Assembly: GCA_030834445.1 (NCBI GenBank)
Contig: JAURFC010000002.1
Coordinates: 72,504 to 127,491 of the forward strand
Length of the DNA: 54,988 nucleotides
Reading direction: 5' to 3'
From: Bacillota bacterium
Lineage (GTDB): Bacteria; Bacillota_I; Bacilli_A; RFN20; CAG-826
Shown here: positions 1 to 7,922 of the stretch, piece by piece
Layout of the letters: each line of letters begins with the position of its first letter
How positions within the stretch are numbered: the first letter of the stretch is position 1
Translations under genes and position numbers: made by a program
The notes under the pieces: model-generated
Told to the model about the DNA's origin: nothing
What the model saw: only the letters and a program-made list of their open reading frames with translations
Databases searched by the model: none

Positions 1-2
1 TG

Positions 3-884
3 ATTGTTGAATGGATTCAATCCTTTCGTAACGATTTTTTGGATGACTTTTTCCTTTTTATTACAGAATTTGGTGACGAAACGGTCTTTTTAATCGTCGC
101 AGCTATTTTGTATTGGACGGTTGATAAACGCTTCGCCCAACGGTTTATTTTGTTTTTCCTTTACAGTGCTATCCTTAATGGGGTTTTAAAATTTCTCACC
201 CATCGTCCACGACCGCATGTTGCTTCTCCGGAGACCGTGGTTTTAGTTGGAGAGGGAGCGGGGGGAACTTCCTTACCGAGTGGACATGCGCAAAATAGTG
301 CCATGATGGGGCTTGTTCTTGCAGAAAAACCGCTTTTCTTACCCCGCTTTTGGTCAACCTTTTTAACCATAATGGTTGGATTGGTCATGCTTTCTCGTCT
401 TTATTTAGGTGAACATTACTTAAGTGATGTTCTATTTGGTTTAGCGATTGCTTTTAGTTTTTATACGTGGGCCAATACCTTCTTAAAACGACGCAAACTT
501 CCTACATGGGCCCCTTGGCTCGGCGTATTACTGCTAGCCCCTCTTACCTTCCTTGCGAATAACAAAGATTTGTATGTTGCATTGGCGACAATTATTGGGG
601 TTCAATGGGGACTTCCTTGGGAGATAAAACACATTAATTTTCAAGAAAAAACCACCAAAAAGAACGCTCTGTTACGCATTCTTGTTGGCATTTCCGTTGC
701 CTTATTGATCCGCATTGGGTTAAAAGAGATTTTTTCACTTGGACTTTATTCTGCTGATGCAGAACTTAACCCTCTGCTCACCGATCATTTATTAGATTTT
801 GTTCGCTATTTCGCCATTACGTTATGGATGACGATTGGCGCACCTTGGTTCTTTAAACGGTTTCTTTCAACACCGGCGGCTTAA
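3..884 (+). CDS. PAP2-family membrane phosphatase (5' end outside window)
   Basis: This is an integral-membrane lipid phosphate phosphatase of the PAP2 family, cut by the window edge. The frame is open from base 3 (IVEWIQSFRNDF...), which matches the usual N-terminus of this family, so the TTG at 39 is internal and the true start lies upstream. The three family motifs are visible: KFLTHRPRP, PSGH, and SRLYLGEHYLSDV with the catalytic His and its Asp partner. Several hydrophobic helices follow. Relatives dephosphorylate undecaprenyl pyrophosphate, phosphatidic acid or PGP; the substrate cannot be read here. The last 32 bases overlap the convergent MFS gene. Confidence 0.85.
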   Translation: MVEWIQSFRNDFLDDFFLFITEFGDETVFLIVAAILYWTVDKRFAQRFILFFLYSAILNGVLKFLTHRPRPHVASPETVVLVGEGAGGTSLPSGHAQNSAMMGLVLAEKPLFLPRFWSTFLTIMVGLVMLSRLYLGEHYLSDVLFGLAIAFSFYTWANTFLKRRKLPTWAPWLGVLLLAPLTFLANNKDLYVALATIIGVQWGLPWEIKHINFQEKTTKKNALLRILVGISVALLIRIGLKEIFSLGLYSADAELNPLLTDHLLDFVRYFAITLWMTIGAPWFFKRFLSTPAA

Positions 885-2100
885 CGCCCGCTTTCATCAT
901 CGGTCGGTTAATCCAATAAAGCATGCCAAAGATCAGCATGCCAAGACCACTTCCAATCATTAACCAATCGATGGGAATGAGATCCGCAAGCGGTCCAAAA
1001 ACAAGAATACCTATCGGCATTGCGATGGAGTTAATCATCGTCATGATACTCATCACCCGACCCATGTATTGTTTTTCCACTTGTTCTTGAATGATGACAT
1101 TGGTGGGGGTGTTATAAAATGGTAAGACAATCCCTTGAAAAAGCATGGCAACACCATAACCATAAAAATTATTTAGTATGCCTAAGGAAAATACACCAAG
1201 ACCCATCAACGAAATCGCTAATCCCGCCATCACAATGCGATTTTTAAAACCACCCCACCAGGCAACAAGGCCACTGCCAATCACCATGCCTGAGGAAAAA
1301 GCGACCTCCACGACCGTCAAGCGAATGTACTCCGTTTCTATCCCTTGAAAATCTCGAACGACATGAAGAGGCGATAAAAACGCGACGGGAGAAACTAAAA
1401 ATAATACAAAGAAAAGATAAATAAAAAACGGAATTAGGAAGCGATGCGTCTTAATGTAAACTAGACCCTCTTTAAAATCACGGAGACCTTCTCCTTTGAT
1501 GCGAACGTGTTCTTCTCGGCCATGTTTAGGAATTTTTACAAAAATTAATAGTGTTCCAACGCCTAATATAGCCGTTAAAAAATCAATGTAAAATAATGAA
1601 CCTATGTCAAAGGTGGCAATTAAAATGGCCGCAAGGACAGGGGCTAACACATTAAAAGCAGATTCTATGCCCGATTGTATGCCCCGTATGCGCATCAGAT
1701 GTTCTTGAGGAATCATTAAAGGAATCGAAGCAGAAATGGCAGGCCCATGAATGGCTTGACCAATACCGCGGATAAATGTGACCACGATTAGCATCCAAAT
1801 TTCAACTTCCCCGAGGGTAAATAAGATAGCGACAAAAAAAGTGACAAGCGCTATGGATAAATCCGCCGTAATGATTAAAAATTTACGGTTAAGTCGATCA
1901 GCCCACACCCCTGCAAAGGGGGAGAAAATAAGCAAGGGTAAAAAGGAAGCAACGATTGAGATGGATAAAATTAACCCCGATTGTGTTTCTAAATTGATAT
2001 ACCAAAAGATCGCAAATTGTACGAGCAGTGACCCGACAAAGGAGATCATTTGGCCCGTAATAAAAAAAGTAATATTACGCTTCCAGGAGGATGAAATCAT
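853..2100 (-). CDS. MFS transporter, probable drug/metabolite exporter
   Basis: A 415-residue major facilitator superfamily protein with about 12 hydrophobic segments. A motif-A-like loop, GVWADRLNRKFL, lies near residues 64-75 between helices 2 and 3, as in Bacillota drug and macrolide exporters. Polar linkers around residues 195-215 form the central cytoplasmic loop. The start codon shares a base with the stop of the upstream GNAT gene (TAATG), so translation is probably coupled. Its 3' end overlaps the convergent PAP2 gene. The substrate is unknown. A second, distinct MFS protein is encoded at 45242. Confidence 0.85.
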   Translation of the reverse strand: MISSSWKRNITFFITGQMISFVGSLLVQFAIFWYINLETQSGLILSISIVASFLPLLIFSPFAGVWADRLNRKFLIITADLSIALVTFFVAILFTLGEVEIWMLIVVTFIRGIGQAIHGPAISASIPLMIPQEHLMRIRGIQSGIESAFNVLAPVLAAILIATFDIGSLFYIDFLTAILGVGTLLIFVKIPKHGREEHVRIKGEGLRDFKEGLVYIKTHRFLIPFFIYLFFVLFLVSPVAFLSPLHVVRDFQGIETEYIRLTVVEVAFSSGMVIGSGLVAWWGGFKNRIVMAGLAISLMGLGVFSLGILNNFYGYGVAMLFQGIVLPFYNTPTNVIIQEQVEKQYMGRVMSIMTMINSIAMPIGILVFGPLADLIPIDWLMIGSGLGMLIFGMLYWINRPMMKAGVKPPVLKETV

Positions 2101-2666
2101 TAAAAAATTCCTTTACTTAATTGCCAGTCTTTACGAAGAATGGCATACAAATACGCGTCTTGTAAGCCGTTATTCGAACGGTAATATTGCCGTAATAAAC
2201 CTTCTTTTTGCATACCGCATTTTTCCATAACTCGGCCACTGGCAGGATTTTCAATCGCATGATGCCCTTCGATTCGATTAAAACCAACGACGCCAAATGC
2301 ATGATCAAGAATCGCTTGCAATGATTCTGTAACATAGCCTTTTCCCCAAAACGGTTTCGCAAGTGCATAACCCACTTCCCCTCGTAGAAAAGGATCGGAA
2401 ATAGAATGAATGGATATCGTTCCAATGAGTTGTCCACGTTGGAGTTGAATCCCCCAAATATAAAATTTAGGATCAGGGTAGTTGCTAATCCAATAGCTCA
2501 AGATACGTTTGGTTTCATCCAATGATGTATGGGGTCTCCATGACAAATATCGGACCACATCCATATCGGTTGTCCATGAGGTATACATGACCTCCGCATC
2601 CGAAAAGGATAACGGTCTCAACCGTAATCTCGGTGTCTCAAGAAGGAGGGTACCTGTGTGATTCAT
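2100..2666 (-). CDS. GNAT acetyltransferase, RimJ/RimL type
   Basis: A 188-residue GNAT-fold N-acetyltransferase of the ribosomal-protein-alanine acetyltransferase (RimJ/RimL/YdaF) subgroup. It opens with TPRLRLRPL, which is typical of this subgroup. The acetyl-CoA-binding region is GYALAKPFWGKGYVTESL (residues about 110-127), followed by the family pattern around NRIEGHHAIENPAS and EKCGMQKEGLLR. It would transfer acetyl from acetyl-CoA to an amine, either a protein N-terminus or a small molecule. It overlaps the upstream gene by 4 bases and is coupled to the MFS gene by TAATG. The acceptor cannot be inferred. Confidence 0.82.
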   Translation of the reverse strand: MNHTGTLLLETPRLRLRPLSFSDAEVMYTSWTTDMDVVRYLSWRPHTSLDETKRILSYWISNYPDPKFYIWGIQLQRGQLIGTISIHSISDPFLRGEVGYALAKPFWGKGYVTESLQAILDHAFGVVGFNRIEGHHAIENPASGRVMEKCGMQKEGLLRQYYRSNNGLQDAYLYAILRKDWQLSKGIF

Positions 2667-3169
2667 AAACTACGATCGAACACGTCCAAACCATCGATGA
2701 TTACGTCGTATGGGAGCATGTTCCCTTCTAGTGTAGCAAAATTTTGAAAGGTTAAGGTGATGACCCCCGCATCAAGATGATAAACCGGAATGGAAATCAA
2801 TCCTATTTTTTCAAGACGATGAATTTTAAACACCCTCGTACCTTGGTGCAGGGAAAACACAGGCGTTTGAAAAGGATCTCTCTCAATGGTGACTTGAAAA
2901 CCTTGAATTGATAAACGAAATGTCCCTAATGCAATTGGTTTTTCCAGGGTAACAGATAAAGTTTGTCCAATTTCAGAAAAACGAAGAGAATCATCTTCCA
3001 ATTGGGCTGTTGTTTCAGCATTGAAGGGTGAGAAAGTTAACGAAAATATGTTGACTCCATCATTAGTAAATATCCCCAACACAAAAAGGGGAACGATGAG
3101 AAGAAAATGAAAGAATGTTCTACGCTTGATAAGATTTTTTCTCAACGTTTGGGAAATACTCTTTTTCAA
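2663..3169 (-). CDS. hypothetical membrane-anchored protein, TTG start
   Basis: A 168-residue protein I do not recognise. A basic N-terminus (LRKNLIKRR) precedes one hydrophobic segment at about residues 19-34 (FFHFLLIVPLFVLGIF). The remainder is a soluble, beta-rich, presumably extracytoplasmic domain without cysteines. No ATG exists before the hydrophobic segment. TTG codons at 3169 and 3145 are the possible starts, and neither has a convincing Shine-Dalgarno site. With the first, the gene overlaps the end of the upstream VOC gene by 50 bases. The intact frame, N-terminal anchor and 4-base overlap with the next gene support a real gene in this operon. Confidence 0.6.
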   Translation of the reverse strand: MKKSISQTLRKNLIKRRTFFHFLLIVPLFVLGIFTNDGVNIFSLTFSPFNAETTAQLEDDSLRFSEIGQTLSVTLEKPIALGTFRLSIQGFQVTIERDPFQTPVFSLHQGTRVFKIHRLEKIGLISIPVYHLDAGVITLTFQNFATLEGNMLPYDVIIDGLDVFDRSL

Positions 3170-4136
3170 AGGTTAAGTGAGCGCGGCGTGTATCTAACGG
3201 AACAATCATACGCTCGATCAGTTCACGACGATTTCTTAGATGGGGAGGGAGTGCAAGCCGTTCGCCAAGATGCTCAAGATCTTCTTCGTCATCGATAAAT
3301 CCTGGACCATCAGTAGCAAATTCAAATAATATATTGGGATATAAACGGGAATAGAGTGACTCAAAATAAAAGCGGTTAACATAGCCGGAATTCGGAATTT
3401 TCTTTTCATTAAAGTAAATGCGCCATTCGTGTAAGGTGTCCTGATCGGGAATGCGGAAAGCGACATGATGAACCGTGCCAAATCCGGGTTGTGCTTGGGG
3501 AAGAAAGCGTTGAAAATCGACAATCACACTTCCCCCATTACCACCTTCACCCATTTCAAATAAGCTTAAGCTTTCCTCTTTTTTGATGAAGCGCATACCA
3601 AGGTGATTCACAAGACGATCATTCATGATATCGGGATGACTGACACGAAGAAAAATAGGACCTAGTCCTAAAATGGCATATTCGTTTGGAACTGGACCTT
3701 TTTTCCATGGTTGTCCGGAAGGGATTCCCGGAACATTTTCATCGGAAACCAACGCGTAAAGTTGTTCATCAAAATCTTGGAAATATAAAAATTTACGACC
3801 AAAGATCGATTTTATGGGTTCGTGTTTAATTTGGTAATGGGTTAATCTTTTTTCCCAATATGATAACGCTTCATCATCGGCGACACGAAAGCTTGTGCGA
3901 TAAATTTCATTCGTGCCATGGCGCGCTTTTTGGATTCGAGGAAAATGGAAAAACGTCATGTCCGTTCCTGCATTCCCTCCTTCATCGGCAAAAAATAAAT
4001 GATAAGCTTTGACATCATCTTGATTGACGGTTTTTTTCACTAAACGCATCCCTAAGACATAGGTAAAAAATTTATAAATATCTTGTGCTGAACTTGTTAC
4101 CGCTGTGACGTGATGAATGCCGTATAACTGACGCAT
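3120..4136 (-). CDS. VOC-superfamily ring-cleaving dioxygenase-like protein
   Basis: A 338-residue protein with two vicinal-oxygen-chelate modules, similar to the PcpA/LinE hydroquinone dioxygenases and Bacillus MhqA/MhqO/YkcA proteins. The expected iron ligands are visible: His in GIHHVTAVTS (residues 6-15), His in GTVHHVAFRIPD (about 220), and Glu in NILFEFATDGPGF (about 270). Bacillus relatives are induced by quinones and help detoxify them. The start at 4136 is preceded by AAAGGAGAA at good spacing. It follows the thioesterase gene by 12 bases and heads into the 168-residue hypothetical, GNAT and MFS genes. A stress/detoxification operon is plausible but inferred. Confidence 0.85.
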   Translation of the reverse strand: MRQLYGIHHVTAVTSSAQDIYKFFTYVLGMRLVKKTVNQDDVKAYHLFFADEGGNAGTDMTFFHFPRIQKARHGTNEIYRTSFRVADDEALSYWEKRLTHYQIKHEPIKSIFGRKFLYFQDFDEQLYALVSDENVPGIPSGQPWKKGPVPNEYAILGLGPIFLRVSHPDIMNDRLVNHLGMRFIKKEESLSLFEMGEGGNGGSVIVDFQRFLPQAQPGFGTVHHVAFRIPDQDTLHEWRIYFNEKKIPNSGYVNRFYFESLYSRLYPNILFEFATDGPGFIDDEEDLEHLGERLALPPHLRNRRELIERMIVPLDTRRAHLTFEKEYFPNVEKKSYQA

Positions 4137-4148
4137 AAAAATTCTCCT

Positions 4149-4577
4149 TTATTCTAAAGATAAATCGCCAAGGACAAAGAAACTCAATTGAGCCTTGACC
4201 AAACTTTGGTTATTTTGATTAAAAAACTCTACCGTCGTGCGCATGATTGAACGTCCTCGATGAAAGACAAAACCCTTTGCAGTAATAAGGGTATCCGCCG
4301 TCCCCATCTTCAGAAAAGAGATACTCATATCCGTGGTAACAACTCGTTTTCCTAAAGATAACGTTGCAATCGCTCCTACCACATCGACGAGGCCCGCTAA
4401 TGCACCCCCGTGAATTGCGCCATAACGATTCATGGAAACGTCATTGGGTTTCCAATTTATTTCTACCGAACCGGGTTCAAGATGAGTGATATGCGGTTGA
4501 ATCCAATGATCAAATGTTTGCGATTCACCTTTGATTGAGTAGTATTGTTTAATTTTTGTTAAGATTTCCTGGTTCAT
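4149..4577 (-). CDS. PaaI-type hotdog thioesterase
   Basis: A 142-residue acyl-CoA thioesterase of the PaaI/YdiI hotdog-fold family. The signature HGGALAGLVDVVGAIA (about residues 56-71) contains the conserved His-Gly-Gly and the acidic residue on the hotdog helix. TTDMSISFLKMG follows as the characteristic strand. Such enzymes hydrolyse aryl- or acyl-CoA thioesters in the cytoplasm. It is the first gene of the minus-strand run to 853, divergent from the lipoprotein gene at 4634 with only 56 bases between the starts. The substrate is unknown. Confidence 0.8.
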   Translation of the reverse strand: MNQEILTKIKQYYSIKGESQTFDHWIQPHITHLEPGSVEINWKPNDVSMNRYGAIHGGALAGLVDVVGAIATLSLGKRVVTTDMSISFLKMGTADTLITAKGFVFHRGRSIMRTTVEFFNQNNQSLVKAQLSFFVLGDLSLE

Positions 4578-4620
4578 GCCTTACTAAAAGCATATTGAAT
4601 GCATGCTTTCCTCTCATCAC

Positions 4621-4633
4621 TATAATAAACAAT
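4621..4633 (+). promoter_or_regulatory. -10 box of a probable leaderless transcript
   Basis: A perfect TATAAT at 4621-4626 lies 7 bases before the ATG at 4634. A transcript would therefore begin at or next to the start codon, and no Shine-Dalgarno sequence is present. No convincing -35 box is seen at 16-18 bases; TTGAAT at 4595 is 20 bases away. Confidence 0.55.
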
Positions 4634-5251
4634 ATGAAACAAATTGTATGGATTAAGACGCTACTACTTTTCACGCTTGTAAGTTGTGGAACTGCCGTTT
4701 CTTCAACGTCAATTCAATCTGAAAATCTATCCTCCCTCGACCCAACTTCACTGCCTTCGGAATTTTCTTCAGAGTTAATTAGTGTGAGTTCAGAAGAATT
4801 AATGCCTAGCCTAATGACAAAATGGGCAACTTTGTTAAGTATCCCCGAAGCGAATTATACCGAAACCAATTTAGAGTTAACGAATGAATTTACATCAGTA
4901 GATATCATTGAAGTTGCGGCTATCTATTCCCAAAATGATGCCACCTTTTATGGATTAGTGTATGAGGCAAATGTTTTAGGTAACGGGGGACGAATTCGTT
5001 TTCGTATCGGAATCGTTGATGAAACCTTTGCAGGTTTTAATGTTGTCACTCATAGCGAACATACAAGTTTTGGAATGAAAATCATTAACGCTTTAAATAC
5101 AGGACTTGTGGGTCAACCGGCCACGTACGAAGCAGCTGTCAATGTCTTAATTACCAAAAACGTTTCAGTCACTAACATTACAGAAACCTACAGTGCAATG
5201 TACCCCGCTATTGATGCAATGGTAAACCACGCCATGCAATTTCAGGCTTGA
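4634..5251 (+). CDS. lipoprotein with FMN_bind-like domain (first of tandem pair)
   Basis: A 205-residue lipoprotein. The signal peptide MKQIVWIKTLLLFTLVSCG has a lipobox ending at Cys. A Ser/Thr-rich linker follows, then a domain from about residue 75. The domain has the layout of FMN_bind proteins (RnfG, NqrC, PplA): GNGGRIRFRIGIV, then HSEHTSFG where the family has HxETPGxG, then TNITETYSAM where the family has the SGATxTS flavin-attachment motif. The threonine that would carry FMN is kept, while Gly-Ala of the motif is replaced. The downstream gene is a paralogue overlapping by 4 bases. The start at 4634 is chosen because it begins the signal peptide. Confidence 0.68.
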   Translation: MKQIVWIKTLLLFTLVSCGTAVSSTSIQSENLSSLDPTSLPSEFSSELISVSSEELMPSLMTKWATLLSIPEANYTETNLELTNEFTSVDIIEVAAIYSQNDATFYGLVYEANVLGNGGRIRFRIGIVDETFAGFNVVTHSEHTSFGMKIINALNTGLVGQPATYEAAVNVLITKNVSVTNITETYSAMYPAIDAMVNHAMQFQA

Positions 5252-5739
5252 AAAAACTTATTCCGTTTTTTGCTTTCATCTTATTACTAGGTTGTACACC
5301 AAGTACACCATCCGCATGGAATGATTTCCTTAATCTTCCTCAGCATGAAATCCTTCTTTTAGAAGTCCCTAAAAATTTAAATAATTTAGGAATTGAGGAA
5401 ATCATTTTTGCTGCCGAAGAAAATACGATTACCCATTATGGTTATGAAGCATCCGTTCATGGTAATCATGCCACGGTTAAAATTCGTTTTCGCCTTGTTG
5501 TAACGTCAAATGAAATTACCCATTTTTCCGTTCTCCAACATCAAGAACATGCCGGATTTGGTGTGATATTAATCGAGGCTCTCGAAGCTAATATTATTGG
5601 ATTAAGTCCACAGTTAAGTGCCATTGAAAACGTATTACAAACGACCGCTGTACCCAACACTGCATTGACCGAAACCTATGACGGTATGATGCCTGCGATC
5701 GATGCAATGCTACTTCACGCCGCTCAACTCTTCGCATAA
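5248..5739 (+). CDS. lipoprotein with FMN_bind-like domain (second of tandem pair)
   Basis: A 163-residue paralogue of the preceding protein. The start is a TTG whose last two bases begin the TGA stop of the upstream gene, so translation is probably coupled. The signal peptide MKKLIPFFAFILLLGC ends in the lipobox cysteine. The shared core includes KIRFRLVV, HQEHAGFG, and TALTETYDGMMPAIDAM. The C-terminal pattern TETYxxMxPAIDAM is common to both copies and is the strongest evidence for their relationship. The expected FMN-attachment threonine is retained in TALTET. If flavinylated, the pair could be extracytoplasmic electron carriers, but no ApbE or other redox gene is adjacent. Confidence 0.65.
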   Translation: MKKLIPFFAFILLLGCTPSTPSAWNDFLNLPQHEILLLEVPKNLNNLGIEEIIFAAEENTITHYGYEASVHGNHATVKIRFRLVVTSNEITHFSVLQHQEHAGFGVILIEALEANIIGLSPQLSAIENVLQTTAVPNTALTETYDGMMPAIDAMLLHAAQLFA

Positions 5740-5762
5740 AATAACATCAGAGGTAATCGTTT

Positions 5763-5897
5763 ATGCCAAAACCATACATTCCACCGATGAAAGGCCAAAA
5801 GTCACCTTTTCAACCCGGACAAGCCAATAACATTAAACCTCAACAACCAAAAATTCAAAAACCAACCAATCGTCGTCCAGCAGGTCGCAACGGTTAA
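5763..5897 (+). CDS. small proline-rich basic protein, 44 residues
   Basis: A short gene that begins MPKPYIPPMKGQK and ends NRRPAGRNG. An AGAGGT ribosome binding site at 5750-5755 lies 7 bases before the ATG. By direct count it has 10 Pro, 6 Lys and 3 Arg and no Asp or Glu, so it should be disordered and strongly positive. There is no hydrophobic stretch and therefore no signal peptide or membrane segment. It lies 23 bases behind the second lipoprotein and is probably co-transcribed with the pair. I do not recognise the family. RNA, ribosome or acidic-surface binding would fit its composition but is speculation. Confidence 0.55.
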   Translation: MPKPYIPPMKGQKSPFQPGQANNIKPQQPKIQKPTNRRPAGRNG

Positions 5898-5917
5898 AAA
5901 TTTTACACATCTCCTCG

Positions 5918-5955
5918 TTGCCTAATTCCTATTTTTTCTTTATGCTTATGAAAAG
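5918..5955 (+). promoter_or_regulatory. udk promoter, near-leaderless
   Basis: TTGCCT (5918-5923) and TATGCT (5941-5946) are separated by exactly 17 bases. Transcription should begin near 5953, about 3 bases before the udk ATG at 5956. No Shine-Dalgarno site is present. Confidence 0.6.
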
Positions 5956-6588
5956 ATGGAACGAATTATTATTGGCATCGCCGGCGGCACTGCTTCGGGA
6001 AAAACCACGTTAAGTGATGTTCTTCACCGAGAATCAGGACCACAAAACTCGGTCATTTTAAAATTTGATAATTATTATCGCGATCGCCAAGATCTTCCTT
6101 TTGAACAAAGAGCCCAACTCAATTATGACCACCCCGACGCGTTTGATATTCCTTTATTAGTTCACCATTTAACTGCCTTAAAATTGGGTAAAACCATTGA
6201 GCAACCTACGTATGATTATGTTAAACACATACGGGCCAAAGAAACCATCGTGACACCTTCAGCCCCTGTCATCATTCTTGAAGGTATTTTAGTCTTTGCA
6301 ATTTCTGAACTTCTTCAACTGATTGATTTCAAAATTTATGTTGATACACCGTCAGACATTCGAATTCTTCGTCGGGTTAAACGCGACATTGAAGAACGAG
6401 GAAGAACGTTTGATTCCGTGACCGAACAATATTTATCCACAGTTCGTCCGATGCATGACCTCTTTGTAGAACCATCAAAGACCCACGCGGATATTATTGT
6501 TCCTGAAGGAGCATTTAACCCAAAAGCAACGGACCTTTTATTAACAAAGGTCGCTGCCTTGGTCGCTGAATTTAAACAAAGTCATTAA
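5956..6588 (+). CDS. udk: uridine kinase
   Basis: A 210-residue uridine/cytidine kinase that phosphorylates uridine or cytidine to UMP or CMP in pyrimidine salvage. The P-loop GIAGGTASGKTT is at residues 7-18. It is followed by DNYYRD with the catalytic acidic residue, the nucleoside-binding segment NYDHPDAFD, PTYDYVKHIR, and the Walker-B-like VIILEGILVF. The lid segment RRVKRDIEERGR is present. Length and motif order match bacterial Udk. The TAA stop shares the palindromic TTAA at 6585-6588 with the stop of the convergent deoxynucleoside kinase gene, another salvage enzyme. Confidence 0.95.
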   Translation: MERIIIGIAGGTASGKTTLSDVLHRESGPQNSVILKFDNYYRDRQDLPFEQRAQLNYDHPDAFDIPLLVHHLTALKLGKTIEQPTYDYVKHIRAKETIVTPSAPVIILEGILVFAISELLQLIDFKIYVDTPSDIRILRRVKRDIEERGRTFDSVTEQYLSTVRPMHDLFVEPSKTHADIIVPEGAFNPKATDLLLTKVAALVAEFKQSH

Positions 6589-7205
6589 GGAAGCATCGCT
6601 TGGCGATGGGCTTCTTCAATCACTTTTCTGACGCGTTCAAATTCGTGGGGATCATTAAGTTCTTTTAACTCTAAAAATAATACTTTTTTCGCAGGAACTT
6701 TATAGTTTTTATAAATACGTTTTAACACATCATAGTAATGGTCATAATGAAAATTCAAATAGTCTTCTTGACCTTTTTCAATCGTGCGTCCACGTTTACG
6801 TACATAACCAAACAATTCCTCTTTAGGACGAACTAAAATCACTTGTAAATCAAGATCAGGTAAACGCTTTAAGTGGGCGTCTGCAATCGCATACGTTAAG
6901 GCCACTTCCATGGCGGTCATAAAGCCCTCTAAACGAAGCATTTCTGCAAAGACAAGATTGGAATAAAGGGTTGAATCACAAATAACATTCGGTAAATCTT
7001 TTGTTTTCCACATTAATAAAAAGAGGGCACTGTAAAATGCATTTTGGGATAGCAAGGCAAACGTTTCTTTATCTTCATAAAAATACGGAAGATACGGGTT
7101 ATTTTCGACAGGCTCCTCCAAAAGGGGAAACCGATAATAATCGGAAAGCATCTTGGCCAAGGTCGACTTTCCCGAACCAATTGGTCCTAATATTCCTATC
7201 CGCAT
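6585..7205 (-). CDS. deoxynucleoside kinase
   Basis: A 206-residue deoxyadenosine/deoxyguanosine kinase-type enzyme that phosphorylates imported deoxynucleosides. The P-loop GPIGSGKST is at residues 7-15. EEPVENNPYLPYFYED contains the catalytic Glu, and CDSTLYSNLVFAEML occupies the place of the DRS motif (Asp kept, Arg replaced by Ser). VRKRGRTIEKGQEDYL is the arginine-rich lid. The start at 7205 has GAGGTAAG upstream. It lies downstream of phoU on the same strand but has its own promoter. Base preference cannot be decided by eye. Confidence 0.88.
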   Translation of the reverse strand: MRIGILGPIGSGKSTLAKMLSDYYRFPLLEEPVENNPYLPYFYEDKETFALLSQNAFYSALFLLMWKTKDLPNVICDSTLYSNLVFAEMLRLEGFMTAMEVALTYAIADAHLKRLPDLDLQVILVRPKEELFGYVRKRGRTIEKGQEDYLNFHYDHYYDVLKRIYKNYKVPAKKVLFLELKELNDPHEFERVRKVIEEAHRQAMLP

Positions 7206-7229
7206 AAAACTTACCTCTATTCAAAAATC

Positions 7230-7258
7230 ATTATATCGAAAATACCCTATTTTCGATA
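7230..7258 (-). promoter_or_regulatory. deoxynucleoside kinase promoter with 11-bp perfect inverted repeat
   Basis: On the minus strand a TATAAT -10 box lies at 7235-7230. Directly upstream is a perfect inverted repeat, TATCGAAAATA (7234-7244) / TATTTTCGATA (7248-7258), separated by CCC. It covers the -35 to -10 region, so it could be an operator. It also follows the phoU stop and might act as a weak terminator, although the following sequence TAATGATTTTTG is not a clean U-run. Confidence 0.5.
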
Positions 7259-7267
7259 CGTGAATCG

Positions 7268-7909
7268 TTAGCCTAAATCGATTTTTTTACCTTTAATTTT
7301 GAAGATGACTGCTTCACAAATGTTTTTCGTATGATCACCGGCACGTTCTAACGTTCGAATCATATTAAACGTATCTAGAACACTCATAATATTTTCTGTA
7401 TTGGCAATCTTTGGTATATCATTAAAAGCACGTTTTAATTTGGCATCAATGAGTTGATCTTGATTGGATATTTCAAACGTTTTTTCCAAGACAGGGGAAA
7501 AAAATAAATCTGTTGCCGCAATAAACATTTTTATAAAATTGGCATACATATCATCAATGTAATCTTTAAAGGGTACATACATGGGTTTGGCAAGGATGAT
7601 AAACTCAGAAATGGTCTTGGCGTAATCCCCAATTCGCTCGACATCATTGGCTACTCGAATCATCGCCATTGTGGAGCGTAAGTCTTTTGCAACCGGTGCT
7701 TGCGTAGCTAAAAATGTGAGAACCGATTCGTTAATAATTTCATCAAGGTTATTAACTTGCTCATCCCGTTTAATCACAGCGAGTGCTCGCTTTGTATCCA
7801 TGGATTTGAGCGCAACTTGGACATCTTGGTGCATACTAAGCACCAAGGAGATCATTTCTTGAAGATTTTTTTCAATTTCTTTAATTTGATTTTCAATTAG
7901 GGTTACCAT
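7268..7909 (-). CDS. phoU: phosphate-signalling protein PhoU
   Basis: A 213-residue cytoplasmic regulator made of two homologous three-helix bundles. Each carries the PhoU metal-binding pattern: RVANDVERIGDYAKTI in the first half and RTLERAGDHTKNI in the second. PhoU links the Pst transporter to the PhoR kinase and keeps the Pho response off when phosphate is plentiful. It is the last gene of the pst operon, 13 bases after pstB, with a GAGG ribosome binding site. Confidence 0.95.
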   Translation of the reverse strand: MVTLIENQIKEIEKNLQEMISLVLSMHQDVQVALKSMDTKRALAVIKRDEQVNNLDEIINESVLTFLATQAPVAKDLRSTMAMIRVANDVERIGDYAKTISEFIILAKPMYVPFKDYIDDMYANFIKMFIAATDLFFSPVLEKTFEISNQDQLIDAKLKRAFNDIPKIANTENIMSVLDTFNMIRTLERAGDHTKNICEAVIFKIKGKKIDLG

Positions 7910-7922
7910 AGTTGCCTCATTT

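Noticed and set aside
1778-2230. 150-residue plus-strand frame across the MFS and GNAT genes
   Set aside because: It spans two firmly supported minus-strand genes and has no recognisable domain, so it is a shadow frame.
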